From positions 241-7,229 of the forward strand of contig DOKP01000089.1 in assembly GCA_003510795.1 (NCBI GenBank): 6,989 nt of DNA. The letters are read 5' to 3'. Origin of the DNA: Candidatus Moraniibacteriota bacterium (GTDB taxonomy: Bacteria; Patescibacteriota; Minisyncoccia; Moranbacterales; UBA9337). Made by a program: the position numbers and the translations under genes. A model generated the notes under the pieces. The model was not told the origin of the DNA and did not search any database. It saw only the letters and a list, made by a program, of their open reading frames with translations. This document shows, piece by piece, positions 1-5,160 of this stretch. Within the stretch, counting starts at the first letter, position 1, and each line of letters begins with the position of its first letter.

Positions 1-24
1 AATTTAGGAGTGGAGGAATCTCAA
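1..24 (-). repeat. Dispersed repeat R3, partial inverted copy at window edge
   Basis: Read on the minus strand, these bases match the outer part of the R3 repeat at 5318-5341 at about 20 of 22 positions (core GATTCCTCCACT). The copy is cut by the window start. It also pairs with 65-88 as an imperfect inverted repeat (19 of 24 positions), so 1-88 is a pair of R3 ends facing each other across about 40 bp. No gene is visible here. Confidence 0.6.
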
Positions 25-66
25 TTGTTGTACGGGGCAGGATTTAGTTTCAATTATTAATGATTT

Positions 67-122
67 GAGATCTCTCCATGCATAAATTTCCGAGTACAGA
101 AATTTATTTAGTCGAGATGACA
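67..122 (+). repeat. Dispersed repeat R3, copy 1 (hairpin-containing)
   Basis: This 56-bp stretch aligns without gaps to 5318-5373. Shared features are GA-rich CTCC at the left, a hairpin around a GAGTAC centre, and the ATGACA right end. The hairpin has arms 83-92 and 97-106 around the loop AGTA (9 of 10 pairs). Function is unknown; it looks like a dispersed palindromic intergenic repeat of the REP or MITE class. Confidence 0.65.
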
Positions 123-155
123 CGCTATTGAAGTGTTTTAATGTTAAAATGTTAA

Positions 156-171
156 TCCGCCAGCTGGCGGA
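156..171. repeat. Perfect 16-bp GC-rich palindrome
   Basis: TCCGCCAGCTGGCGGA is its own reverse complement and stands out by its GC content against an AT-rich surround. From general knowledge, palindromes of this kind are common between genes in Patescibacteria-like genomes. It could serve as a REP-like element or as the end hairpin of a gene upstream of the window, but no T tract follows it. Confidence 0.6.
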
Positions 172-188
172 GTTAAGATGATTCTGAT

Positions 189-216
189 TTGACTTTTCCT
201 CCAATTCTGCTATAAT
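189..216 (+). promoter_or_regulatory. Predicted sigma-70-type promoter of typA
   Basis: The -35 box TTGACT (189-194) and the perfect -10 box TATAAT (211-216) are separated by 16 bp. A TGC precedes the -10 box, giving an extended -10. Transcription would start near 222-224, leaving a leader of about 43 nt before the typA ATG. This is the best promoter in the window. Confidence 0.75.
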
Positions 217-223
217 AATTAAG

Positions 224-248
224 CTGCTAAATTTAGGGCAGTTTTTTT
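224..248 (+). promoter_or_regulatory. Possible hairpin plus T-run in the typA leader
   Basis: CTG at 224-226 can pair with CAG at 239-241. CTA (227-229) pairs with TAG (234-236), leaving a small bulge at 237-238, and seven T follow at 242-248. This resembles a weak intrinsic terminator at the very start of the typA transcript, so it might attenuate. The stem is short, so it may have no function. Confidence 0.3.
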
Positions 249-265
249 GATTAATAAGAAATTTT

Positions 266-2047
266 ATGGATATACGAAATATCGCTATTATTGCTCATGT
301 GGATCATGGAAAGACAACCATCACTGACGCGATAATGAAACAAACAGGAGCTGCAGAACAAGATGATAGTATGGATAGCAACGCTTTGGAAAAAGAGCGC
401 GGGATTACAATTTATGCTAAAAATACTTCCATAATTTATAAAGATACTAAAATTAATATCGTGGACACTCCTGGACATGCCGATTTCGGCAGTGAAGTAG
501 AACGAGTGCTGCGCGCTATCGATAGCGTGGTTTTGGTCGTGGATGCGCAAGAAGGACCGATGCCTCAGACTCGATTTGTATTAAAAAAATCTTTGGAACT
601 TGGACACAAACCGATGGTGGTGATAAATAAAATTGATAAGCCGGCCGCTCGACTAGGAGAAGTGGAGGATGAAATTTTTGAATTATTTCTAGAGCTGGGC
701 GCCACGGATGAGCAATTGGAATTTCCGATTGTGTATAGTATTGGTAAGCAAGGAATTGCCAAATATAAACCAGAGGATGAATCAGATAGTATGACTCCTC
801 TTTTGGATATGATTTTAAAACATGTGCCGGCTGCCAAAAATGATATGACCGTTCCTCTTCGTTTGCAACCTTTTTCCTTAGCTTACGATGATTATCTGGG
901 ACGTTTGGCTGTAGCGAGAATTTTTGAAGGAGTTATAAAATTGGAACCGGTTTTTATCAAAGCTGATAACAAAGAAATTCGAAAAGGAAAAATTATAAAA
1001 ATGTTTTCTTTTGAGGGAATTAAAAGAAAAGAAGTTCAAGAAGCGGTGGCGGGAGATATTGTGATGATTGCCGGAATAGAAAATATTGATATCGGGGAAA
1101 CTATTTGCGCTAAAGAAGACGCCGAAATTTTGCCAGCTATTACCGTAGATGAACCGACGATTGCTTTGGAATTTTTGGTAAACAGTTCGCCGTTTGCCGG
1201 AAAAGAAGGGGAATTTGTGACCAGAGAGCAAATCAGAGAAAGACTGAAGAAAGAATTGGAAATAAACGTAGGACTTCGCGTGGATTTTAGTAGTGATAAT
1301 TTTACTGTTTATGGACGAGGAGAATTGCATGTCGCAGTGCTTCTGGAAAATATGCGTCGCGAAGGATTTGAGGTGCAAGTTTCTCAACCGAGAGTAATTA
1401 TCAAAGAAGTGGACGGTCAAAAAATGGAACCGTTTGAAGAATTGACTATAACAACTCCAGCTGAATTTTCTGGAAGTATCATAGAAAAACTGGGAAAGAG
1501 AAAAGGAATAATGATTGATATGAAACAAGCCACCGATGGAACTAGAATGTTATTTGAAATTCCAACTCGCGGAGCTTTGGGTTATCGAAGTGAATTTATC
1601 GTGGATACTCGCGGAGAAGGAATTTTATCCAGTCGCTTTTTGGAATTTCGGGCTTATGCCGGTGAAATCCGAAAGAGAGCAGTAGGCTCGATGATTTCCG
1701 GGGAAACTGGAAAAGCCTTGGGATTTTCATTGTTTAATCTTCAGCAAAGAGGTCAGCTTTATGTAATGGCGAGTCAAGAAGTTTATGCCGGACAAGTTAT
1801 CGGCAACACTTCCAAGGGAGACGAAATGACAGTTAACCCGATTAAGGGAAAACAACTTACTAATATGCGAGCCAGCGGAAGCGATGATGCTATTAAACTA
1901 GTGCCACCAGTTGAAATTACGATTGAAAAAGGTTTGGAAGTAATGGCTAATGATGAATATCTGGAAATTACTCCTAAAAGTGTAAGACTGCGAAAACAAT
2001 TTTTGAGTGAAGGGGATAGAGTGAGGGCAGCGAGAAAGGGGAAATAA
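266..2047 (+). CDS. typA: Ribosome-associated translational GTPase TypA/BipA
   Basis: This is a 593-residue GTPase of the TypA/BipA family, close to the usual length of about 600-615. The family binds the ribosome and helps subunit assembly and adaptation to cold and stress; it acts in the cytoplasm. The GTPase domain (about 1-196) shows the P-loop AHVDHGKT (10-17), switch I RGITI (45-49), DTPGH (67-71) and NKID (121-124). EF-G-like beta-barrel and alpha/beta domains follow; YGRGELH (349-355) is typical of EF-G-like domain III. The BipA-specific C-terminal part has the signature MRASGSDDAIKL near 534 and ITPKSVRLRKQFL at 568-580, followed by a basic tail. The ATG at 266 begins the conserved MDIRNIAIIAHVDHGK sequence, so the start is secure although only a weak AAGAAA lies upstream. 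It is monocistronic, with its own promoter and terminator. Confidence 0.97.
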   Translation: MDIRNIAIIAHVDHGKTTITDAIMKQTGAAEQDDSMDSNALEKERGITIYAKNTSIIYKDTKINIVDTPGHADFGSEVERVLRAIDSVVLVVDAQEGPMPQTRFVLKKSLELGHKPMVVINKIDKPAARLGEVEDEIFELFLELGATDEQLEFPIVYSIGKQGIAKYKPEDESDSMTPLLDMILKHVPAAKNDMTVPLRLQPFSLAYDDYLGRLAVARIFEGVIKLEPVFIKADNKEIRKGKIIKMFSFEGIKRKEVQEAVAGDIVMIAGIENIDIGETICAKEDAEILPAITVDEPTIALEFLVNSSPFAGKEGEFVTREQIRERLKKELEINVGLRVDFSSDNFTVYGRGELHVAVLLENMRREGFEVQVSQPRVIIKEVDGQKMEPFEELTITTPAEFSGSIIEKLGKRKGIMIDMKQATDGTRMLFEIPTRGALGYRSEFIVDTRGEGILSSRFLEFRAYAGEIRKRAVGSMISGETGKALGFSLFNLQQRGQLYVMASQEVYAGQVIGNTSKGDEMTVNPIKGKQLTNMRASGSDDAIKLVPPVEITIEKGLEVMANDEYLEITPKSVRLRKQFLSEGDRVRAARKGK

Positions 2048-2092
2048 TTCTTGAAGTTCTTAAAGTTTTTAAGGTTCTTAAAGTTTATAAAG
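2048..2092 (+). repeat. Five tandem copies of a 9-bp unit just after typA
   Basis: The array starts directly after the typA stop codon and consists of five degenerate 9-bp units with consensus TTCTTAAAG. Units 2 and 4 are identical and the others differ by one or two bases. It is 45 bp long with no partial unit. It may be a slippage-prone minisatellite in the 3' untranslated region; no function is evident. Confidence 0.75.
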
Positions 2093-2110
2093 TGAGGATT
2101 GTTGTGAATT

Positions 2111-2180
2111 TGAGAATTTGGGAATGTAGGAATTTAGGATTTATGAATAAAAAAAGTATGTATTAGATACATACTTTTTT
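2111..2180 (+). repeat. Duplicated terminator block T, copy 1
   Basis: Positions 2111-2157 are identical over 47 bp to 4465-4511. The hairpin halves that follow differ slightly. The block consists of an AT-rich lead containing GGAATGTAGGAATTTAGG and then an A7-stem-loop-T hairpin. It serves typA here, while copy 2 lies far from any plus-strand gene end. Confidence 0.85.
2150..2180 (+). terminator. Intrinsic terminator of typA
   Basis: A perfect 14-bp stem (2150-2163 with 2167-2180) encloses the loop TAG, with A tract and T tract forming the lower stem around GTATGTAT. It lies about 100 nt after the typA stop. Because the A and T tracts are symmetric it could work in both directions. Confidence 0.85.
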
Positions 2181-2202
2181 GTATTTTTCCAATCCCCCTC
2201 AC

Positions 2203-2330
2203 TTTGTACTCAAGGGGAGGGTTGGGGAGGGGTTTAGTAATTTGATGTACTTGATTTAGAGGATTTTTCTTCGCTAGCAAGCAAATAAATTTCCAATGAT
2301 TAAATTCTAAAATTAGAAAGTGTCACTTTT
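2203..2330. repeat. Composite direct repeat R1, left copy
   Basis: Two segments recur in the same order at 3111-3223. The G-rich segment 2203-2228 matches 3111-3136 with one mismatch. Segment 2285-2330 matches 3178-3223 at 44 of 46 positions. The spacer between them differs (56 bp here, 41 bp there). The right segment carries small inverted repeats TTCTAA/TTAGAA and AAAGTG/CACTTT. The two R1 copies bracket the hydrolase module. Confidence 0.8.
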
Positions 2331-2426
2331 GACCACGTGCGACTGAATGGACACTGATTTTTAGATTTATATAAACGTAAAATTACTCGTGGTAAAATAG
2401 CGAAATAAAAATTACCATTTTTTGAA

Positions 2427-2501
2427 CCAGTTATTCTTTGTTAAGTGATGTTTTTTATTTTTGTAAAATGAATTTCTTTAAAAATGGAAATACTTTTTTT
2501 G
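2427..2501 (+). repeat. Module 1 left inverted-repeat arm
   Basis: The core 2451-2475 is the exact reverse complement of 2925-2949 (25 of 25). The match continues outward over TTAAGTG (2441-2447 with 2953-2959) and inward to GGAAATAC plus a T run (2486-2500 with 2899-2914). Overall about 49 of 60 positions pair. The outer sequence 2427-2450 matches 4654-4677, the outer end of module 2, at 18 of 24 positions. The hydrolase stop codon lies inside this arm. Confidence 0.85.
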
Positions 2502-2919
2502 TTGTTTTCGTAAAATAATGATCATCATCAATTTCTATTTTGTCCTGAAAATTTGTATAGTCATGCCATTTCTCTTTAGCATTAACAAAAAGCAGTTTAG
2601 GTATTTTTAATAAATTCCAGCTATCTTGGACATATTGCTCTGGGTCAAAAAGGATTATTCCTTTGATTTGAGGGTACCGCTCAGGGGAGAATTGTTCCAG
2701 TATTCTAGTTGCACCTTGTGAATGGCCAATCAAATAGCATGTTCCTGAGGATATAGTTTCTTTTAATTGCTCACGGGAACAAGTCTCAATATTTTTATAC
2801 CCATACCCTTTTTGTGAAAACAACCGGTATAGTCTAGTATAAAATATTTTTACCTTGGGCAAATTTTCTGGCAATATAATTGTCTCATGATTTCCTTCAA
2901 AAAAAAGTATTTCCTTCAT
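2455..2919 (-). CDS. Small alpha/beta-hydrolase-like protein
   Basis: This is a 154-residue cytoplasmic protein without a signal peptide. The N-terminus MKEILFFEGN looks like the first strand of an alpha/beta hydrolase. LIGHSQGA (63-70) is a nucleophile elbow GxSxG with Ser67 as the likely nucleophile. GIILFDPEQY (87-96) fits the following strand, and His134 in IDDDHYF fits the catalytic histidine. The acid residue is uncertain: the strand LLFVNAKEKWHD (109-120) has Asn where an Asp is often found, so Asp120 or Asp92 are alternatives. It is shorter than most family members, near the size of RBBP9-like hydrolases, so a minimal or reduced fold is possible. The substrate is unknown. The ATG follows an in-frame TAA two codons upstream, which fixes the start; no Shine-Dalgarno sequence is seen. 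Start and stop both fall in long inverted repeats, suggesting that the gene is cargo of a repeat-bounded unit. Confidence 0.8.
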   Translation of the reverse strand: MKEILFFEGNHETIILPENLPKVKIFYTRLYRLFSQKGYGYKNIETCSREQLKETISSGTCYLIGHSQGATRILEQFSPERYPQIKGIILFDPEQYVQDSWNLLKIPKLLFVNAKEKWHDYTNFQDKIEIDDDHYFTKTTKKVFPFLKKFILQK

Positions 2920-2959
2920 ATTTTAAATTCATTTTACAAAAATAAAAAATTGCACTTAA
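2898..2959 (-). repeat. Module 1 right inverted-repeat arm
   Basis: This is the partner of the arm at 2441-2501. It contains the perfect 25-bp complement at 2925-2949, spans the hydrolase start codon, and meets the R2A block at its outer edge. Read on the minus strand its outer end is TTAAGTG, as in the left arm. Confidence 0.85.
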
Positions 2960-3083
2960 TTAGTGTTATCAATATCTGTCAAATTATTGGCTTGTTGGGT
3001 GTTTTTTATTATGAGCTTGATGTAGTTATGGCTACTTTACAAATACATATTATCATACAAATAAAAGAAATAACAATGCATTT
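2956..3083 (-). repeat. Leader repeat R2, copy A (upstream of the hydrolase)
   Basis: This block aligns without gaps to 5153-5280 at 99 of 128 positions (77%). About 21 of the 29 differences are transitions. The most conserved parts on the minus strand are an ACAAGCCAA/AATTTGACAG block (19 of 20) and the AT-rich promoter-like part. Both copies lie just 5' of a minus-strand ORF, so R2 probably supplies a promoter or leader. It has no convincing reading frame. Confidence 0.85.
3049..3076 (-). promoter_or_regulatory. Candidate promoter in R2A for the hydrolase
   Basis: On the minus strand TTGTTA (3076-3071) and GATAAT (3054-3049) are 16 bp apart. The same pair with the same spacing is preserved in R2B at 5246-5273. 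It would give a leader of about 120 nt. A second candidate is the perfect -35-like TTGACA at 2981-2976, but no good -10 box lies at the right distance. Confidence 0.4.
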
Positions 3084-3110
3084 GAGATATATTTTTTCCA
3101 TCCGCATCTT

Positions 3111-3223
3111 TTTGTACTCAAAGGGAGGGTTGGGGATGCCTGCCCGCAAAGCTTTGCTTGCAAGACGGGTGGGGGTTATAAATTTTCAATGATTAAATTC
3201 TAAAATTAAAAAGTGTCACTTTT
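3111..3223. repeat. Composite direct repeat R1, right copy
   Basis: This is the partner of 2203-2330 in the same orientation. The 41-bp spacer (3137-3177) is GC-rich and holds the perfect 12-bp palindrome GCAAAGCTTTGC (3147-3158) flanked by CCCG and CGGG, which looks like a separate palindromic repeat. The copy begins about 27 bp beyond the end of R2A. Confidence 0.8.
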
Positions 3224-3225
3224 TT
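3208..3225 (-). terminator. Possible weak terminator of fic
   Basis: AAAAAGT (3208-3214) and ACTTTTT (3218-3224) pair around the loop GTC, about 10 bp after the fic stop. The stem is almost all A-T, so it is weaker than the other two terminators. It belongs to the R1 repeat, so R1 may double as a terminator for fic. Confidence 0.35.
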
Positions 3226-3234
3226 GCAATCTTT

Positions 3235-4335
3235 TTATAGATTTAATATTTTAATTAATTTTTCAAATCTATAAACTTTATTTCTTTTTTGTTTAGAATC
3301 AACTTCCTTTAATATTCCCATATCAACAAATTTGCCTATTAAAGTGTAGAGTGTTTGGGTGTTTTTAATTTTAACATGTTTTTGTATGCTGGAAGCTGAG
3401 AAAATTGGGCGCACGAAAATTGCGTCCAATAAATATGGTGCATACTGCGAATTAAGAGCTAATATTTGATCCTTAAGTTCTTGATTTAATTTCAAGATTG
3501 ATTTGCTAGCTTCTTCAGCCTTTTGCGCTTGAATAGTTAATGCGTTTAAGAAAAACTTTATCCAATTTTCCCAATCCTGTTTTTCACTAACATTGCGAAG
3601 TAATTCATAATACGTTGTGCGATGTTCTTCGAAAAATTCACTCAAGTACAAAAATGGATGAGCAAGCAATTTTTTCTCATATAAGAATAGCGAAATGATC
3701 AAGCGTCCTACGCGACCATTTCCATCTAGAAATGGATGGATTGCTTCGAATTGATAGTGTGCAATGGCAATTTGCACCAGGTTATCCTTTTCTTCATCTG
3801 AATTCAAATATTTTTCTAAATTGGAAAATAGAGGGATGATTTCATCAGCGGTTGGCGGAATGTATGTTGCCTCAGAAATATCAGCGCCAGGTATGCCGAT
3901 AAAAACTTGGATCTTTCTGAATTCACCCGGGGCTTTATTTTCGCCACGACCAGATTTTAACAAAGTGGCGTGTAATTTCTTGATTAGATTTTCTGAGAGT
4001 GGCAGAGTGTCCAAACTTTTAATTCCCAAATCCAGAGCTTTGCGATAATTAATAATCTCGTTAATATCTTGTTTTTTAGTTGCGCTTTCATTTTTATTAT
4101 TCACTGCTTCATATGCCAAGACTTCATCAAGTGTAGCTTGCGTTCCCTCAATTTGTGAACTCAAAACAGCTTCTTTCGTCTGCAAAGTACGGCCAAGCAG
4201 ACTTGGGTTTGGCAAGGCACTTAAAAGCGCATCCAAACCAGCAATGGCTCTGTGGGCTTTAGTTATGTGGCCAATAAGTGGCTCATAATCTATTTTTATC
4301 GGTAATTTTGGCGGAATAAAGGGTTTTTTACTCAT
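3235..4335 (-). CDS. fic: Fic family protein (class II, adenylyltransferase type)
   Basis: This 366-residue protein has the canonical Fic core HPFLDGNGR (200-208) followed by Arg211, so the catalytic His200 and the phosphate-binding residues are intact. Such proteins transfer AMP from ATP to hydroxyl side chains of target proteins. The N-terminal Fic_N region carries the self-inhibitory motif SSQIEG (59-64, S/TxxxEG), which places it in class II, where the glutamate blocks productive ATP binding. The target-binding flap is near 142-160 (QVFIGIPGADISEATYIPP). The C-terminal 60 residues (about 305-366) read as a winged helix, as in SoFic-like proteins, and could bind DNA. The ATG at 4335 matches the usual family start; no Shine-Dalgarno sequence is visible. 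No antitoxin gene is adjacent, which fits internal inhibition. The upstream region has repeated half-sites, suggesting autoregulation. The protein target is unknown. Confidence 0.95.
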   Translation of the reverse strand: MSKKPFIPPKLPIKIDYEPLIGHITKAHRAIAGLDALLSALPNPSLLGRTLQTKEAVLSSQIEGTQATLDEVLAYEAVNNKNESATKKQDINEIINYRKALDLGIKSLDTLPLSENLIKKLHATLLKSGRGENKAPGEFRKIQVFIGIPGADISEATYIPPTADEIIPLFSNLEKYLNSDEEKDNLVQIAIAHYQFEAIHPFLDGNGRVGRLIISLFLYEKKLLAHPFLYLSEFFEEHRTTYYELLRNVSEKQDWENWIKFFLNALTIQAQKAEEASKSILKLNQELKDQILALNSQYAPYLLDAIFVRPIFSASSIQKHVKIKNTQTLYTLIGKFVDMGILKEVDSKQKRNKVYRFEKLIKILNL

Positions 4336-4345
4336 ATATTTTATG

Positions 4346-4428
4346 ACTGGAATAAGGGCTGCCTTTATTCCAGTGGACTAGAATAAGAATTAATCTTATT
4401 CCAATAATATCACTTTTACTGGAATAGT
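4346..4428. promoter_or_regulatory. Operator array upstream of fic, five ACTGGAATAAG half-sites
   Basis: Five copies of the half-site occur at 4346-4356 (+), 4364-4374 (-), 4377-4387 (+), 4395-4405 (-) and 4418-4428 (+). They match the consensus exactly or with one or two changes. The first two form a palindrome centred at 4360 and the next two another centred at 4391, 31 bp or about three helical turns apart. The same-strand sites are 31 and 41 bp apart. The fifth overlaps the predicted -35 region and spacer. This layout suggests cooperative binding of a repressor, possibly Fic itself through its winged helix. Confidence 0.7.
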
Positions 4429-4432
4429 ACAA
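4404..4432 (-). promoter_or_regulatory. Predicted promoter of fic
   Basis: On the minus strand TTGTAC (4432-4427) and TATTAT (4409-4404) are 17 bp apart. The -10 box is good (5 of 6) and the -35 box weak (3 of 6), as expected for a regulated promoter. Transcription would start near 4397, placing the two palindromes in the transcribed leader of about 60 nt. Confidence 0.45.
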
Positions 4433-4464
4433 ATGGGTAAATAGGGTTAGAGCAGAAGAGAATG

Positions 4465-4535
4465 TGAGAATTTGGGAATGTAGGAATTTAGGATTTATGA
4501 ATAAAAAAAGTGTGTATTTAGGTACATACTTTTTT
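4465..4535 (+). repeat. Duplicated terminator block T, copy 2
   Basis: Positions 4465-4511 are identical over 47 bp to 2111-2157. The block ends in a hairpin (4504-4516 with 4523-4535, one G-T pair, six-base loop) and a T tract. No plus-strand gene ends nearby, so this copy looks displaced. It could still insulate fic from transcripts coming from the minus-strand ORF at 4733-5047. Confidence 0.8.
4504..4535. terminator. Hairpin terminator in block T copy 2
   Basis: A 13-bp A/T-flanked stem around GTGTGTA/TACATAC lies between the fic promoter and the small ORF. On the minus strand it is the first terminator after that ORF, about 200 nt past the stop at 4733, so it may end that transcript before fic. 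Confidence 0.6.
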
Positions 4536-4653
4536 AATTTCAATAACAAACATTGCTTGCTGGCAGGTAAACATTCATCAAAATTAAGGATGAAAATTTG
4601 GGCGGAGGGAAAATCACATCCTCTGATTATATATTTGAGTGATTTTCCTGTAG

Positions 4654-4722
4654 CCAGATATGTGTTGTTAGGCGATGAAACTAAAAATTTCCTTTCCTAA
4701 TAAAAAATAATTTTTGGCAATT
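4654..4722 (+). repeat. Module 2 left inverted-repeat arm
   Basis: Positions 4661-4722 pair with 5160-5098 at about 50 of 63 aligned positions. Two perfect blocks stand out: AAACTAAAAATTTCCT (4678-4693) and AAAATAATTTTTGGCAATT (4704-4722). The outer end 4654-4677 resembles 2427-2450 of module 1, with TTGTTARGYGATG at its inner side. The arm ends 10 bp before the stop codon of the extended ORF frame at 4733-4735. Confidence 0.8.
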
Positions 4723-4732
4723 TATTTCCATT

Positions 4733-4891
4733 TCACTCATTTATTAAGTCTATTACTAGTTTTAATTTTTTTAGCTCATTCTCTTTATGTTCATTAAATT
4801 CCTTGTACTTGTTCTTTCTTATTGAAAGTAGCTCTGTATATCTTGCACGTAAAGATTTTTCCCATTCAAATCCTCCTATTCTTTCTTGATT
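4733..4891 (-). pseudogene. In-frame 52-codon continuation after a TAA stop
   Basis: Directly after the TAA at 4894-4892 the same frame stays open for 52 codons to a TGA at 4735-4733. The residues look protein-like and helical (starting NQERIGGFEWEK, then RARYTELLSIRK, ending LVIDLINE). The stretch has no ATG, GTG or TTG in frame, so it cannot start independently. It therefore reads as the second half of a roughly 103-residue protein cut by one nonsense change. Stop-codon readthrough and a sequencing error are the alternatives. An AGGAGG sequence here comes from Gly-Gly codons and points only to a 23-codon out-of-frame ORF. Confidence 0.6.
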
Positions 4892-5047
4892 TTATTTTCT
4901 TTCTTCAGCGCTCTTTGATAGTTTCTCAGCTTGCTCCTCAGAAATTTTAAATGTCGCAGCCTGAGAATAATCCATTGTTCCATCTGGATTCTTTTTTGCG
5001 CCAACGATCGTTTCTGTCGATGGCTTTGGTGGTTGTTCAAAATCCAT
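4892..5047 (-). CDS. Small protein of unknown function, probably truncated
   Basis: This is a 51-residue ORF beginning MDFEQPPKPSTETIVG and ending KLSKSAEERK. It is hydrophilic, proline-rich at the N-terminus and charged and helical at the C-terminus, with no signal peptide or membrane segment. I do not recognise the family. The ATG at 5047 is preferred. A TTG at 5119 would add 24 residues, but that part lies in the inverted-repeat arm and looks non-coding. No Shine-Dalgarno sequence precedes either start. An open in-frame continuation follows the TAA, so the intact protein was probably about 103 residues (4733-5047). The gene is flanked by inverted repeats and preceded by R2B, the same arrangement as the hydrolase gene. 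Confidence 0.55.
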   Translation of the reverse strand: MDFEQPPKPSTETIVGAKKNPDGTMDYSQAATFKISEEQAEKLSKSAEERK

Positions 5048-5097
5048 ATTATTGTTTGTTAAAAAATTATTATTTAAAACGAGTTTTCGACCAGCGG

Positions 5098-5160
5098 AAT
5101 TGCCAAAAATTATTTTCAAAATAGAGAGGAAATTTTTAGTTTTTTCGCCTACCTAACTAA
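5098..5160 (-). repeat. Module 2 right inverted-repeat arm
   Basis: This is the partner of 4661-4722. On the minus strand it reads TTAGGTAGGCGAA followed by the AAACTAAAAATTTCCT block (5142-5127) and the TTTTTGGCAATT block ending at 5098. Its outer edge overlaps the start of R2B by a few bases, as in module 1. Confidence 0.8.

Noticed and set aside
1..122. CRISPR-like array from the repeated R3 sequences
   Set aside because: The copies are in opposite orientations, unevenly spaced and far apart, and no cas gene is present.
878..1528. 216-codon minus-strand ORF inside typA
   Set aside because: It is the antisense shadow of a strongly conserved gene and is composed of Phe, Ser and His as such shadows usually are.
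2390..2423. Terminator TGGTAA/TTACCA followed by six T
   Set aside because: The stem is only 6 bp with a 16-base loop, no plus-strand gene ends just upstream, and on the minus strand, where the hydrolase ends, no T tract follows.
2956..3083. A conserved short peptide encoded on the minus strand of both R2 copies
   Set aside because: One minus-strand frame gives similar 26-residue peptides (both with TQQANNLT), and stops coincide. But almost all codon changes alter the residue and few are silent, as expected from 77% identical non-coding DNA.
2887..3192. 101-codon plus-strand ORF across R2A and R1
   Set aside because: It overlaps the hydrolase start and several repeats. In R2B the matching frame has three stop codons, and differences between the copies are not concentrated at third codon positions of this frame.
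3764..4048. 94-codon plus-strand ORF inside fic
   Set aside because: It is antisense to the conserved Fic core, with no start signal and no independent support.
4464..4700. 78-codon plus-strand ORF
   Set aside because: It runs through the duplicated terminator hairpin and an inverted-repeat arm and has no recognisable protein character.
4800..4870. 23-codon ORF behind a perfect AGGAGG and 6-base spacing
   Set aside because: The AGGAGG arises from Gly-Gly codons of the interrupted frame, the peptide is short and it shows no recognisable character.
4892..5119. TTG start at 5119 giving a 75-residue version of the small ORF
   Set aside because: The added 24 residues fall largely in the inverted-repeat arm, are Asn-rich and AT-driven, and have no ribosome binding site; the ATG at 5047 is simpler.
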